Positions 26,691 through 36,064 are shown, counted from the stretch's first letter. The stretch: 64,000 bases of DNA from Winogradskyella aurantiaca (GCF_003362725.1 NZ_QKTV01000008.1:62001-126000), one strand, 5' to 3'. Program-made: numbers and translations. The notes: generated from the sequence alone by a model not told the origin.

Positions 26691-27056
26691 ATGAAAACCT
26701 TTAAAGTTATTAGCCTTATTATAGTCACGTTTTGTATATTTAATTGTGAACATACCAGAAAAGAAGAGTCCAAGCCAATAAGCACCAACGAGACTATGGA
26801 AAAGCCAAAAAACCTTGCCGGCGGATGGTCAGATGCTGAAGTTACGGACGAGGTAAAGAAAGCCTTAGAATTTGCTGTAAACACACTAAATCTCTCGGCA
26901 AAGATTAGTGCTATCAGTGCTGCTAAAACACAAATTGTTAGTGGAAAAAATTATGAGGTGCATTTCACTTTAGACAATGGTGAAGACTGGAAAGTGGTGG
27001 TGTATAGAAATTTAAAAAACGAATACCAACTCACAAGCTCTGAAAAACTGAATTAG
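26691..27056 (+). CDS. Cystatin-domain lipoprotein (putative cysteine protease inhibitor)
   Basis: The 121-residue protein has a lipobox Cys at residue 19 (IFNC). The mature part looks like a complete cystatin: an N-terminal Gly pair (GGWSDAE, residues 44-50) before a long alpha helix (EVKKALEFAVNTL), the first hairpin loop Q81-I-V-S-G85 (the QxVxG motif), and a DW motif at residues 99-100 where the second loop is expected. Cystatins block papain-like cysteine proteases by inserting these loops. An inhibitor anchored in the envelope could protect the cell from self or foreign proteases. That role is inference. It is followed by a good terminator. Confidence 0.78.
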   Translation: MKTFKVISLIIVTFCIFNCEHTRKEESKPISTNETMEKPKNLAGGWSDAEVTDEVKKALEFAVNTLNLSAKISAISAAKTQIVSGKNYEVHFTLDNGEDWKVVVYRNLKNEYQLTSSEKLN

Positions 27057-27106
27057 ACTCTCTTGGGATTAATAATAGCGATGGTACTTTGTTCCAAAAT
27101 TAATTT

Positions 27107-27130
27107 AAACAGGTCTTAGAACCTGTTTTT
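27107..27130 (+). terminator. Rho-independent terminator after the cystatin gene
   Basis: AAACAGGT (27107-27114) pairs with ACCTGTTT (27121-27128) around a 6-base loop and is followed by further T residues. It closes the likely operon that begins at 20122. Confidence 0.82.
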
Positions 27131-27148
27131 AGATTGTATACACCAATT

Positions 27149-28003
27149 TTGAAAACCCATCATTTTAATCAACTGTTTCAACTCAATTTAGCCGTGCTTT
27201 TAATAAGTACCTCAGGGGTACTTGGGCGCTATATTGATCTTGCTGTTCCTTTGACAATTTTTATTAGAGCTTTGTTTTCAGTCATAATCTTATGGTGCTA
27301 TATAAAATTTCGCGGATACAGCCTACAAGTCAAGCAGGAAGACCGCTTATCCATTTTACTAAGTGGCTTATTTATGGGATTCCATTGGATGACCTATTTC
27401 TATTCCTTGCAGATATCCAATGTCGCCATTGCTCTCATTAGCCTTTACACCTTCCCTGTCATCACAGCTCTTTTAGAACCTTTAATCTTAGGCACCAAAT
27501 TTCATCGCTCACACATATTTACTGGTTTATTTGTTATCATTGGCATGATAATTTTAACGCCTGAAATTGATTTAAGTAGCAACTACTTCAAAGGGATTTG
27601 TTTTGGCGTGCTTTCTGCCCTATGCTATGCCTTGCGCAATATCATACTTAAGCCAAAGGTTCATAGTTATAACCAAAGTAGCTTGATGTTTTTACAAATG
27701 CTGGTCGTCACGGTGATTCTAATCCCAGCCATGTACCATTTTAAAAAGGGAGAAGTGGCGCCCTTTTTACCCGCATTAGTGACCTTAGCTCTTGTAACTA
27801 CCGTTTTTGGCCATACCCTTTTCGTAAAGAGTCTTAAGCAGTTTTCAGCAAGCTCGGCTAGCCTAATAAGTTCCATGCAACCCATTTACGGCATCTTACT
27901 AGCCTACTTGTTTCTAAACGAACAACCCAATCTAAATACATTTATTGGAGGAACACTGGTTATTTCTGCTGTTGTTATTGAAAGTTTAAGAGTAAATAAA
28001 TAA
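27149..28003 (+). CDS. DMT-superfamily transporter (EamA/RhaT type)
   Basis: The protein of about 284 residues has ten hydrophobic helices arranged as two EamA repeats (residues ~10-135 and ~150-280). The first repeat carries SGVLGRYIDLAVPLTIFIRA, typical of the family, and the second has the SLISSMQPIYGILLAYLFLNE signature. Substrates are amino acids or metabolites, not predictable here. Both possible starts are TTG (27134 and 27149). I prefer 27149, which gives an MKTHHFN-type N-terminus. A terminator lies just upstream, so it has its own promoter. Confidence 0.85.
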   Translation: MKTHHFNQLFQLNLAVLLISTSGVLGRYIDLAVPLTIFIRALFSVIILWCYIKFRGYSLQVKQEDRLSILLSGLFMGFHWMTYFYSLQISNVAIALISLYTFPVITALLEPLILGTKFHRSHIFTGLFVIIGMIILTPEIDLSSNYFKGICFGVLSALCYALRNIILKPKVHSYNQSSLMFLQMLVVTVILIPAMYHFKKGEVAPFLPALVTLALVTTVFGHTLFVKSLKQFSASSASLISSMQPIYGILLAYLFLNEQPNLNTFIGGTLVISAVVIESLRVNK

Positions 28004-28079
28004 AGTCCATTCATTTCTAAAAAAAGATCTGTAACAAGACTTGAGCTTATTCGTTGTGTTAGAGTAAAAACTAACCACA

Positions 28080-29465
28080 ATGAGCAAATACATCTTAACT
28101 ATCGTTTTATCCATATGGACTTTTAGTCTGGCAAGTCAAAATTCGAAGACCTTTTCAAAGCAAACTGTACTATCGGATTTGGAAACTTTAAGAACCAGTC
28201 TTGTTGAAACCCATTTAAATGCATTTGCCTATACTTCTGAAGCGGATTTCAATTCCACATTTCAGGACTTAAGAGGGAGCATTGAGAAAGACTCGCTGTC
28301 AGCTTTAGAAACAGTAAACCTCTATCAAAAGCTAATCAGCAAGCTTAATAACGGACATACCGAAATACCCTTTCCTGGCCAATTGTATATCGATTATGCT
28401 TACGCAGGTGGCACGCTTTTTCCTTTAGAATTGGCCTTTGAAGGTAACAAAGCCTTAATTAGAAAAAACTGGTCGAGCGAGAGTTCAATTGAAATTGGAA
28501 GTGAAGTCATTGCCATTAATGGTCAACCTATAAACGACATTCTTAAGCAAATCTATCCACATATTTCCGCAGAACGTCACGCGTTTAAACTAGCTAAGAT
28601 GGAGCTTATTTCCTTTCCAAGATTGTATTGGCAGGTATTTGGTGAGATACAAGACTTTAAGGTAACTATTATTAATAAGGGTCGAGCCCAATCCTTTAAG
28701 CTTAGAGCCGTTAATTTAATAGATGATTTTGAAATGAAGCGCAATGAAGTTTACAATATTGAACGGCAATTTGAATTTAAAACATCTGATATCGCCTATT
28801 TAAACCCAGGAGAATTAAGTGGTAATTTGGAAGCCTATAAAGTGTTTATTGATAGTTCGTTTCAACAGATTAGAAGTCATAAAACCAAAACCTTAATTAT
28901 CGATTTAAGAAACAATCCAGGTGGTCAAGACGATTTTGGTGACTATCTGGTTTCTTATATTGCCGACCATCCGTTTCAGTGGACTTCGGACTTAATTCTA
29001 AAGTCAAGTCAAAGATTAAAAGACGATGTTCTAAAGCATCGCGATACAACGCAAGCCTACTGGAAGTCGTTTTTAAGCCACAAGAATGGGGAATCCTATA
29101 AATTTAGTTTTGAGGATTATCAACCACAAGCAAAGAATAAGCGCTTTATTGGTAACGTTTATGTGCTGATCAACCGGCAGTCGCATTCACAATCCACAGT
29201 TACGGCAGCTCAAATCCAAGATTACGGTTTTGCCACTTTAGTAGGTGAACCAACAACAGAATCACCAAATTTATACGGCTCACAGTTTACTTACTATTTA
29301 CCTGAAACAGGTATTGAAATAAAGGTGGCCAAAGGTTATATAACTAGAGTCGATGGCAATAGCGAAGAACATGGGGTCATGCCTGACATAAGAATCCAAG
29401 ATCATTTACTGGATGATCAAGATGAGATTCTTGAGAGTCTCATGCAATCATTGAGTCTAAAATAG
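28080..29465 (+). CDS. S41 family C-terminal-processing-type peptidase, exported
   Basis: The 461-residue protein has a signal peptide (SIWTFSLASQ). The peptidase core holds LIIDLRNNPGGQDDFGDY (the conserved strand-turn of S41) and the serine region VLINRQSHSQSTVTAAQ, with the downstream VGEPTTESPNLYGS segment and PDIRI end. A PDZ-like region (EIGSEVIAINGQPI) precedes the core at about residue 140. These enzymes cleave C-terminal regions of proteins in the periplasm. This belongs to the subgroup common in Bacteroidota as stand-alone exported peptidases. Confidence 0.85.
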   Translation: MSKYILTIVLSIWTFSLASQNSKTFSKQTVLSDLETLRTSLVETHLNAFAYTSEADFNSTFQDLRGSIEKDSLSALETVNLYQKLISKLNNGHTEIPFPGQLYIDYAYAGGTLFPLELAFEGNKALIRKNWSSESSIEIGSEVIAINGQPINDILKQIYPHISAERHAFKLAKMELISFPRLYWQVFGEIQDFKVTIINKGRAQSFKLRAVNLIDDFEMKRNEVYNIERQFEFKTSDIAYLNPGELSGNLEAYKVFIDSSFQQIRSHKTKTLIIDLRNNPGGQDDFGDYLVSYIADHPFQWTSDLILKSSQRLKDDVLKHRDTTQAYWKSFLSHKNGESYKFSFEDYQPQAKNKRFIGNVYVLINRQSHSQSTVTAAQIQDYGFATLVGEPTTESPNLYGSQFTYYLPETGIEIKVAKGYITRVDGNSEEHGVMPDIRIQDHLLDDQDEILESLMQSLSLK

Positions 29466-29484
29466 GAGGTTTTGATTTTTCTTT

Positions 29485-29492
29485 TACTTTTG
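29485..29492 (+). promoter_or_regulatory. -7 box TACTTTTG before the YD-repeat-like gene
   Basis: An exact TAnnTTTG match lies 22 bp upstream of the TTG start at 29515. No correctly spaced -33 TTG is visible. It supports a promoter inside the gap after the S41 gene. Confidence 0.45.
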
Positions 29493-29514
29493 AGAGAAAT
29501 CATTTACGACCGAA

Positions 29515-30426
29515 TTGAAATCTTATAGCCTACTTCTGATATTTTGCTGTTCTTTTATGGGGATCGCCCAAGAAAGTCATGTTAATGAAGATTCTATAAT
29601 CCAGCAACTTCAAATAAGAGAACGAGTCACTTACTCTTTGAATCCCAGAACTAATGACAGTACACTCAGTGCAATTCGATTTTATAACTCCAAGGGCCAA
29701 AAAATAGAAGATCAGTATTTCAATTTCAATCGTCTTATGAGTTCTAAATTTCAATACCGTTATAACGCTGATGGGTTATTAGTCGCCATTAAAGAATTTA
29801 AGGACGGGAAAATTAGAGCAAGGAGTAACTATATTTATTCAGAGGGCCTTCATAAAGAAACGCTTAGAACTAGCTTAGACGAAACCCTTCGCAAACATCA
29901 AAAATTCATCTACAATGCTGATGGCTTGTTACACGAAACCTATGTCAAAGCTTTTGATGATAACAAATTTGTTCTCACCCAACGCCGCTCATATGACAAT
30001 AAAGAACGACTGATTAAAATCGAATATTACAAGAAAAATGGCAAACTCGATTATAGTCATCTTCATGTCTATGACGCTCGAAATGTCCAAAAAGTATATA
30101 GGGTTAAAACCACAGCTAATCGCTTAGAACGAATTATAACCTATAATAGCTTAGGACAAAGGACAGACATTAGTTATTTAAAAAGTAATCGCAGAACCTC
30201 TTATAAATTTAACGAGTACAATTTGCCAACCTTTAACATCACTTATCTTAGTCAACAGTTAAATTCAATTAGTAAATTTAATTACTCACAGATGCGGTCT
30301 GATTACGAATTATTTGAAGTTCGAAAATTACAGAGTCAAGTATATGAAGCGTTCCAGAATAATCGTCATAATAGCACTTATAGTATCATCTTTTTGCTTA
30401 GCTCAAAAAAAGGTAAAAACGCATGA
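29515..30426 (+). CDS. Exported protein with YD/RHS-like repeats, unknown function
   Basis: The 303-residue protein starts at a TTG and has a signal peptide (KSYSLLLIFCCSFMGIAQ). It is built of short beta-strand repeats of the YD type: YNADGLLVAIKEF, YNADGLLHETYV, YDNKERLIKIEYY, YNSLGQRTDISYL. Free-standing exported proteins with such repeats are common in Bacteroidota and mostly uncharacterised. Its 3' end overlaps the start of the next gene by 83 bp in another frame, which is unusual (see findings). Confidence 0.72.
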   Translation: MKSYSLLLIFCCSFMGIAQESHVNEDSIIQQLQIRERVTYSLNPRTNDSTLSAIRFYNSKGQKIEDQYFNFNRLMSSKFQYRYNADGLLVAIKEFKDGKIRARSNYIYSEGLHKETLRTSLDETLRKHQKFIYNADGLLHETYVKAFDDNKFVLTQRRSYDNKERLIKIEYYKKNGKLDYSHLHVYDARNVQKVYRVKTTANRLERIITYNSLGQRTDISYLKSNRRTSYKFNEYNLPTFNITYLSQQLNSISKFNYSQMRSDYELFEVRKLQSQVYEAFQNNRHNSTYSIIFLLSSKKGKNA

Positions 30427-31291
30427 AGGGGTGCGTATTGGTGGTATTAAACAATGGATTGGAGCCAATTCGACGAACGACCAACTTCCATTGTTACTTT
30501 TTATTCATGGAGGGCCCGGGTTTTCATCACGTTCTTATTCTAAGAGCTTCATGAAAGAGGTTCGTCGGCATTATATAGTTGCCCAATGGGATCAGCGCGG
30601 CGCTGGTATTACCGAAGCCTGGTCACCTGACGCCGAAATTAGCCTGGATATTTTAATGAAGGATACTGAAGAAGTGGTGACTTATTTGCTCAAGAAATTT
30701 AAAAAAGATAAACTCTTACTAGTTGGCTTTTCGTGGGGCAATATCCTTGGTCTTAATTATGCAACTAAGCATCCGGAAAATCTCCACGCGTATATTTCAG
30801 TTAGCGGTTTAACCAACGGGGCGGTTTCGGAAGAAGGCAACTTACTTTGGCTTAAAGAACAAGTAGCTAAAAAACCTAATGGAATGGCCAATCAAGAAGT
30901 TGACAAAATTCAACTACCCTTTAACACCTGGACCGACTTGTATTACATGCGAAAGTGGTCGGCATATTATTCAGGTGTTAAAAATGCAGAACATACTTTT
31001 CCTAAACAACTATTTCAGGATTGGGCAGATCTATGGATGCCTATATTTCTGAAAGCAGAAGAAATAAACCACTCCTCCACCATTACAGAGCTAAAATGCC
31101 CCTATTTTTCATTTTTAAGCCGCTTGGATCATGTGGCCAATTATGAGGAAGGTGAAAGCTTTTTCAATGGTTTAAAAACTCCTGATAAACAACTCATTTG
31201 GTTTGATAAATCCACACATGAAATCCCAACGGATGAACCAGAGAAATTCAGTTCAGAATTGATAAAAATCAAAGATTTCCTTTTCAACTAA
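30344..31291 (+). CDS. Alpha/beta hydrolase, S33 proline iminopeptidase-like, exported
   Basis: The 315-residue protein has a signal peptide (KRSRIIVIIALIVSSFCLAQ), which fixes the ATG at 30344 rather than a TTG at 30314. The S33 signatures are FIHGGPGFSSRSY (oxyanion region), QWDQRGAGITEAW (DQRGxG) and the nucleophile elbow GFSWGN. The late catalytic Asp is likely in SRLDHVA and the His in STHEIP. Family members remove N-terminal proline or hydrolyse related amides or esters. An exported version would act on periplasmic peptides. Confidence 0.85.
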   Translation: MKRSRIIVIIALIVSSFCLAQKKVKTHEGVRIGGIKQWIGANSTNDQLPLLLFIHGGPGFSSRSYSKSFMKEVRRHYIVAQWDQRGAGITEAWSPDAEISLDILMKDTEEVVTYLLKKFKKDKLLLVGFSWGNILGLNYATKHPENLHAYISVSGLTNGAVSEEGNLLWLKEQVAKKPNGMANQEVDKIQLPFNTWTDLYYMRKWSAYYSGVKNAEHTFPKQLFQDWADLWMPIFLKAEEINHSSTITELKCPYFSFLSRLDHVANYEEGESFFNGLKTPDKQLIWFDKSTHEIPTDEPEKFSSELIKIKDFLFN

Positions 31292-31326
31292 GTTTTTAGT
31301 TATATATTTACTGAAAATTGTTATTT

Positions 31327-31866
31327 ATGAAGAAATTACACTTTCCATATTTTTTGGTGTGCCTTATTAGTATCAACTTAAGTTGTAAAAACTCCACTAC
31401 AAGTACACAAGAAAAAACAGTCACAGATTCTATTGAAGAAACTATAGCTATGGCTGAAAACGTTGGGGTATATGATGTTCTTAAAGACCCCGCCTATGTT
31501 CAACAAGTTAAAGAACTAGACCTTAAATGCCCCAATCTTAACGATCCTAGAATACCTTTTGAAGACCGCGAAGTGGCCATGGAAGCTTGGGTAGCGCTGA
31601 ACCAAAATATAGGACAACATTTACTGACCAAGGAATTTGACTGGGGTACTACCGCTGAGACCGTTAAAATTTGGCATCGGTTTTACTTTAATAAAGATGG
31701 CTCTATAAACAGCTATTACTACAATATCATGGATAAGAGTATTAACGAAGATACACGAGAAGCTTATGGTCAGCGCGTTTCAGAGATTATTCAAGAACAC
31801 CGCATTGGCTTTGAGCTAGATAGTGCTTTTGCGCAATGTGGTAAAATGGTTTTTCAAGTACTTTAG
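31327..31866 (+). CDS. Lipoprotein, unknown function
   Basis: The 179-residue protein has a lipobox Cys at residue 20 (NLSC) after a clear signal segment. The mature part is mixed alpha/beta with a central YYYNIMDKSINED segment and two further cysteines (KCPN, AQCGK). It fits the loose pattern of small Bacteroidota lipoproteins with an energy-transducer-like beta domain, but no domain can be named. The ATG at 31327 is preferred to a TTG at 31318 because the signal peptide begins there. Confidence 0.7.
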   Translation: MKKLHFPYFLVCLISINLSCKNSTTSTQEKTVTDSIEETIAMAENVGVYDVLKDPAYVQQVKELDLKCPNLNDPRIPFEDREVAMEAWVALNQNIGQHLLTKEFDWGTTAETVKIWHRFYFNKDGSINSYYYNIMDKSINEDTREAYGQRVSEIIQEHRIGFELDSAFAQCGKMVFQVL

Positions 31867-31936
31867 TTTTCTGAAAGTTAGTAAATTGTTACCAAAGGGT
31901 CCTAACACGCAACCTTTGTTGTTTATTTGAATCTAA

Positions 31937-32560
31937 ATGAAAACAGCTATCATGAACTATCGTAAATACCTCATTTTTTTATTCCTCCCCTTTCTTATGG
32001 CGTTTCAATGTGAAGAAGACGAGGAACCCAGCTATTCATTTAACACCTTTCGCGTACAAATAAGCCCAGAATCCAATTTTTCACTAAACGATACGATTTG
32101 GGTGGAAGGCTTAGTATCCTCTCAAGTCTTAGATTTGGAGACCAACGATTCTATAACTGGCATCGACCCTCAAACAGACAATTTTGGGGTCTTTAAATTC
32201 ATCAATCCAACAGACATAAGTAATTGCCAGGATGCTATTGACCAATTTGAATTGGTATTAGACATAGGAGATACTTTTGGTATCCCTGTCTGCGAAAATG
32301 CCGATGTACTGGCCCTTCCGGAGTTGGATTCTGATGAGACTTCCTTCCGCTACCGAATTGGATTCAAACCAATAACAACGGGTGATTTTGTCTTTAGTTT
32401 TAGAAATGCTGAATTGCGTAATACAGCACGAAACGAGGTCATTATTGAAGATTATCCAATCACCAATTTCCCAGGACAAATTGGTTTTCAGCGATGCGAG
32501 CGTGTTTCCTGGAGAATCTTAAGCGAATCTGAAAGGGAGTATTATTTCTCAGTTCAATAA
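31937..32560 (+). CDS. Lipoprotein, unknown function
   Basis: The 207-residue protein has a signal peptide with a Cys at residue 25 (LMAFQC) followed by acidic residues (EEDEE), which in Bacteroidota can act as an outer-membrane surface export signal. The rest is beta-rich without a recognised domain (IWVEGLVSS, VLDIGDTFGIPVC). The start may instead be the ATG at 31952, which gives a more compact signal peptide. Surface display is inferred from the acidic tract only. Confidence 0.68.
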   Translation: MKTAIMNYRKYLIFLFLPFLMAFQCEEDEEPSYSFNTFRVQISPESNFSLNDTIWVEGLVSSQVLDLETNDSITGIDPQTDNFGVFKFINPTDISNCQDAIDQFELVLDIGDTFGIPVCENADVLALPELDSDETSFRYRIGFKPITTGDFVFSFRNAELRNTARNEVIIEDYPITNFPGQIGFQRCERVSWRILSESEREYYFSVQ

Positions 32561-32634
32561 TGTTTTTTTCATAGCAGGTTTAAATCATCAGAATCAAAAA
32601 TTCTATTGTGATCTTCGATTTAAAATGGTCACTG

Positions 32635-32642
32635 TATATTTG
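32635..32642 (+). promoter_or_regulatory. -7 box TATATTTG before the GT39 gene
   Basis: An exact TAnnTTTG match lies 37 bp upstream of the ATG at 32680. The nearest TTG (32606-32608) is 26 bases away, slightly more than the usual 17-23. Confidence 0.45.
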
Positions 32643-32679
32643 GGGTGTTTGTTAGTAAAATTCTAATCAACCACTACCA

Positions 32680-34347
32680 ATGAAAACAATCGATCGCTAT
32701 ATAATCGTTTATTGCTTTATAAACTTTATACAGGCCTTAATCACCCCTATCATACAGGATGAGGCCTACTACTGGATGTTTTCCAAGCATTTGGACTTGG
32801 GGTATTTTGATCATCCACCCTTGGTGGCCTATATGATTAAGGTGGGAACTATGGTGATGCCAAGTCCGGTTTTAGGCATACGTTTTTTAACAGTGGTCAT
32901 GATGGGTTTTACCCTAAAAACTGTTTGGAATCTCATTCCTACAATTAAGCGTCAGATACCCAAGGCTGAGCTCATTTTCTTTGGAATAGCATTGTCTCTA
33001 CCCTTGTTTCATGTGTATAGTTTTTTAACCACACCAGACGTACCCCTGCTCTTTTTTACCGCTTTGTTCCTTCTGGCTTTAAAACGAATTACTGATAAAG
33101 AGTCGATTGCCAACATGCTATTGTTTGGATCCGCTGCTGCCTTGCTCGTGTATTCCAAGTACCATGGGGGTATTGTGATTTTACTAGCCGTACTTTTCCG
33201 ATTAGATTTACTCAAGCGTTGGAGCACCTATATATCTGGATTAATTGCTTTGATTTTAGTTATACCTCATTTGTATTGGCAAATTCAGAATGATTTCATC
33301 ACATTTGATTTTCATCTATTTCAAAGGGCCAGCGGTAAGTATAGCTTAAAATATGTGGACGACTATCTTCTTGGAACTCTAGCCATCCTTAATCCGGCTT
33401 TTCTATTCTTAATTTTTAAAAATTCCAAACTGCTTGTTAGCCTCAATAATCATAGCAAGTTTCTATTCAGAATGTTGATAGGGATTATTACCGTGTTCTT
33501 GTTTATGTCTTTGCGATCACGAATTGAAGCACACTGGGTAGCAGTTGGTATTATTCCCATTACCGTTTTAATGTTTGAGCTTATTGTAGAGAAAGCGAGT
33601 CTTTTAAAGCCATTGAAGATAATCGCGATTATCTTTGTTTCCCTAATCATTTTAGCACGCATCGTAATCCTGTTTGAACTTCCTGTGAAAACAGAGTTTT
33701 ATAAAGACAAAAAAGAATTCTTTGAATCGGTATCAGAACTATCTAATGGGAAACCGGTAGTGTATATTAATTCCTATCAAAAAGCGTCTAAACATTACTA
33801 TTACACTGGTTTTGAGGCTATTTCCGATAATAATGCATTCTATCGTAAAAGCCAGTATGATCTTTTTGAAGTTGAGAAAGAATTTAATAATAGACCTGTT
33901 TTGGTTATAAGCGATTTACCTGCAGCACATCTGGATAGTATGGTATTTGATTCGGGGCGGATGGTGCATTATAAATTTCTTGACAATTATGTGGTATGTG
34001 CAAAGCTAAAAGCACAGGTTCTTGATGATAAACTGGATAAGCTAGATCGAAAGGGTACAGTCAAGGTTGCTATCTATAATCCCTACAATTACCCAATCCA
34101 CCTCGATGCCGTCGATGACCGATTTGATTTTGGTTTAATGTTGTTAGAAGGCTACAATAAGACACACATACCTGTCAGTTATTCCGGAACCAAAGTACTT
34201 CCACCTAATACTACATCAACTATCGACATTGAATGGACTATAAAAGATGGCATAAAATCTGGGGATTATGGGATGCTGATAACAATAAGACATGGCATCA
34301 TTGCACCTAAAGCCATTAGTAAGACATATAAGATTCATTTAAAATAA
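32680..34347 (+). CDS. Glycosyltransferase family 39/ArnT-like membrane protein
   Basis: The 555-residue protein has about ten N-terminal transmembrane helices and a C-terminal soluble part (from ~residue 350). The first periplasmic loop carries the acidic active-site motif (IIQDEAYYWMFSKHLDLGYFDHPPLVAYMI). This is the hallmark of lipid-linked sugar transferases of the GT39/PMT/ArnT group. They move a sugar from a polyprenyl phosphate to a protein or lipid on the periplasmic side. The acceptor is unknown. Confidence 0.83.
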   Translation: MKTIDRYIIVYCFINFIQALITPIIQDEAYYWMFSKHLDLGYFDHPPLVAYMIKVGTMVMPSPVLGIRFLTVVMMGFTLKTVWNLIPTIKRQIPKAELIFFGIALSLPLFHVYSFLTTPDVPLLFFTALFLLALKRITDKESIANMLLFGSAAALLVYSKYHGGIVILLAVLFRLDLLKRWSTYISGLIALILVIPHLYWQIQNDFITFDFHLFQRASGKYSLKYVDDYLLGTLAILNPAFLFLIFKNSKLLVSLNNHSKFLFRMLIGIITVFLFMSLRSRIEAHWVAVGIIPITVLMFELIVEKASLLKPLKIIAIIFVSLIILARIVILFELPVKTEFYKDKKEFFESVSELSNGKPVVYINSYQKASKHYYYTGFEAISDNNAFYRKSQYDLFEVEKEFNNRPVLVISDLPAAHLDSMVFDSGRMVHYKFLDNYVVCAKLKAQVLDDKLDKLDRKGTVKVAIYNPYNYPIHLDAVDDRFDFGLMLLEGYNKTHIPVSYSGTKVLPPNTTSTIDIEWTIKDGIKSGDYGMLITIRHGIIAPKAISKTYKIHLK

Positions 34348-34426
34348 ATGCTCAGGAGTTATAAAATTATCAATAGCTCAAAAAAATAGAAAACTTAACT
34401 TGTAGCCACTAATTAACATCTTCCCT

Positions 34427-36016
34427 ATGGTTCAATCTTATAAAAAGAAACACCAACTACAAGATCATTACAACACAATAATTATTGGCTCTGGCATGGG
34501 AGCCTTGTCTACTGCAGCGCTACTGTCTAAACAGGGTCAAAAAGTTTTGTTATTAGAACGCCATTATACTCCGGGTGGATTTACCCATGTCTTTAAACGT
34601 AAAGGCTATGAATGGGATGTTGGTATCCACTATATTGGTGAGATGCAGCGCGAATCCAGTCTTATGAAGAAGTTATTTGACTATATCACAGAAAGCCAAT
34701 TGGAATGGGCCGATATGGGAGAGGTTTACGACCGTATTATTATTGGCGATCAACACTATGACTTTGTTAAAGGGGTTACAAATTTTAAGGCTAAGTTGAT
34801 TAGTTATTTTCCCGAAGAAGAAAACGCCATCAACCAATATATAAGCTTGGTCTTTGAGGCTATAAAAAAAGGAAGATCTTATTACATCAGCAAAGCGCTA
34901 CCACCTTTTCTAAACAAGTTGATTGGAGGATTTCTAAAGCGACCTTTTTACAAACTCTCCGATAAAACCACCTATGACGTACTGCGATCCTTGACGTCCA
35001 ATGAAAGGTTGATTAAGGTATTAACAGGTCAGTACGGCGATTATGGTTTACCACCTAAGCAGAGTAGCTTTGCCATGCATGCCACTGTAGCAAGGCATTA
35101 TTTTGATGGTGGTAGTTTTCCTATTGGAGGTTCATCTCAAATTGTTGCTACCATTGACCCAGTTATTGAAAAAGCAGGAGGTACCATTCTGGTCAGCGCA
35201 GCAGTAAAGGAGGTTTTGATTGATAACAATACTGCTGTGGGAGTTCGTATGGAAAACGGGAATGAGATACGAGCTGATAAGGTTGTTAGCAATGCAGGTA
35301 TTATAACCACTTACAATCAATTGTTACCCTATAACATTGTTGAGAAGCACCGATTAAGAAAGCAACTCAAAAAGATTACTCCTTCCGTGGCGCACGCCAG
35401 TTTGTACATTGGTCTCAATGGATCCCCAGAAGAATTACAATTACCAAAGACCAATTTTTGGGTATATCCAGAACATAAAGATCATGATTCCTGTGTAGAA
35501 GATTACCTCAAGGATTTGGATAATCCCTTACCAGTTGCCTATCTCTCCTTTCCTTCTGCTAAGGATCCTGACTGGTCCAATCGCTATCCTGGCAAAAGCA
35601 CGATTGATGTGATTACCCTGGTTCCCTATGATACTTTTGAACTTTGGGAAGATACCAGATGGAAAAAGCGTGGAGAGGATTACGAAGCTAAGAAAGAGTA
35701 TTTTGCCCAACGACTACTAGAGGTCGTCTATAAACATCTGCCCCAAGTAAAATGTAAGGTGGATTGTTATGAGTTGTCTACACCATTAACTACCAAACAC
35801 TTTACCAACTATCATAAAGGTGAAATATACGGTCTTGACCACAGTCCAGAGCGGTTTCGACAAGATTTCCTAAAACCTAAAACACCTATAAAGAATTTTT
35901 ATTTAACAGGTCAGGATATTGTGACCTGTGGTGTTGGAGGCGCACTGTTTTCTGGAGTATTAACAGCGACTGCAATGACAGGCAAAAACATTATGAAATC
36001 GGTATTGAATTCATAA
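34427..36016 (+). CDS. FAD-dependent oxidoreductase, retinol saturase/CrtI-like
   Basis: The 529-residue flavoprotein has an N-terminal dinucleotide-binding motif (IIIGSGMGALSTAALLSKQG, then LLLERHYTPGGF). It also has the long region shared with all-trans-retinol 13,14-reductases and carotene isomerases (KGYEWDVGIHYIGEM, SFAMHATVARHYFDGGSFPIGGSS). A C-terminal FAD contact is GQDIVTCGVGGALFSG. Bacterial members act on carotenoids or other polyenes. The substrate cannot be determined. The gene is solitary and not next to other carotenoid genes in this window. Confidence 0.85.
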   Translation: MVQSYKKKHQLQDHYNTIIIGSGMGALSTAALLSKQGQKVLLLERHYTPGGFTHVFKRKGYEWDVGIHYIGEMQRESSLMKKLFDYITESQLEWADMGEVYDRIIIGDQHYDFVKGVTNFKAKLISYFPEEENAINQYISLVFEAIKKGRSYYISKALPPFLNKLIGGFLKRPFYKLSDKTTYDVLRSLTSNERLIKVLTGQYGDYGLPPKQSSFAMHATVARHYFDGGSFPIGGSSQIVATIDPVIEKAGGTILVSAAVKEVLIDNNTAVGVRMENGNEIRADKVVSNAGIITTYNQLLPYNIVEKHRLRKQLKKITPSVAHASLYIGLNGSPEELQLPKTNFWVYPEHKDHDSCVEDYLKDLDNPLPVAYLSFPSAKDPDWSNRYPGKSTIDVITLVPYDTFELWEDTRWKKRGEDYEAKKEYFAQRLLEVVYKHLPQVKCKVDCYELSTPLTTKHFTNYHKGEIYGLDHSPERFRQDFLKPKTPIKNFYLTGQDIVTCGVGGALFSGVLTATAMTGKNIMKSVLNS

Positions 36017-36064
36017 TCAGACAATTGTCTTATTATTTGTAAATTCGTGATTTGGATTCCTAAA

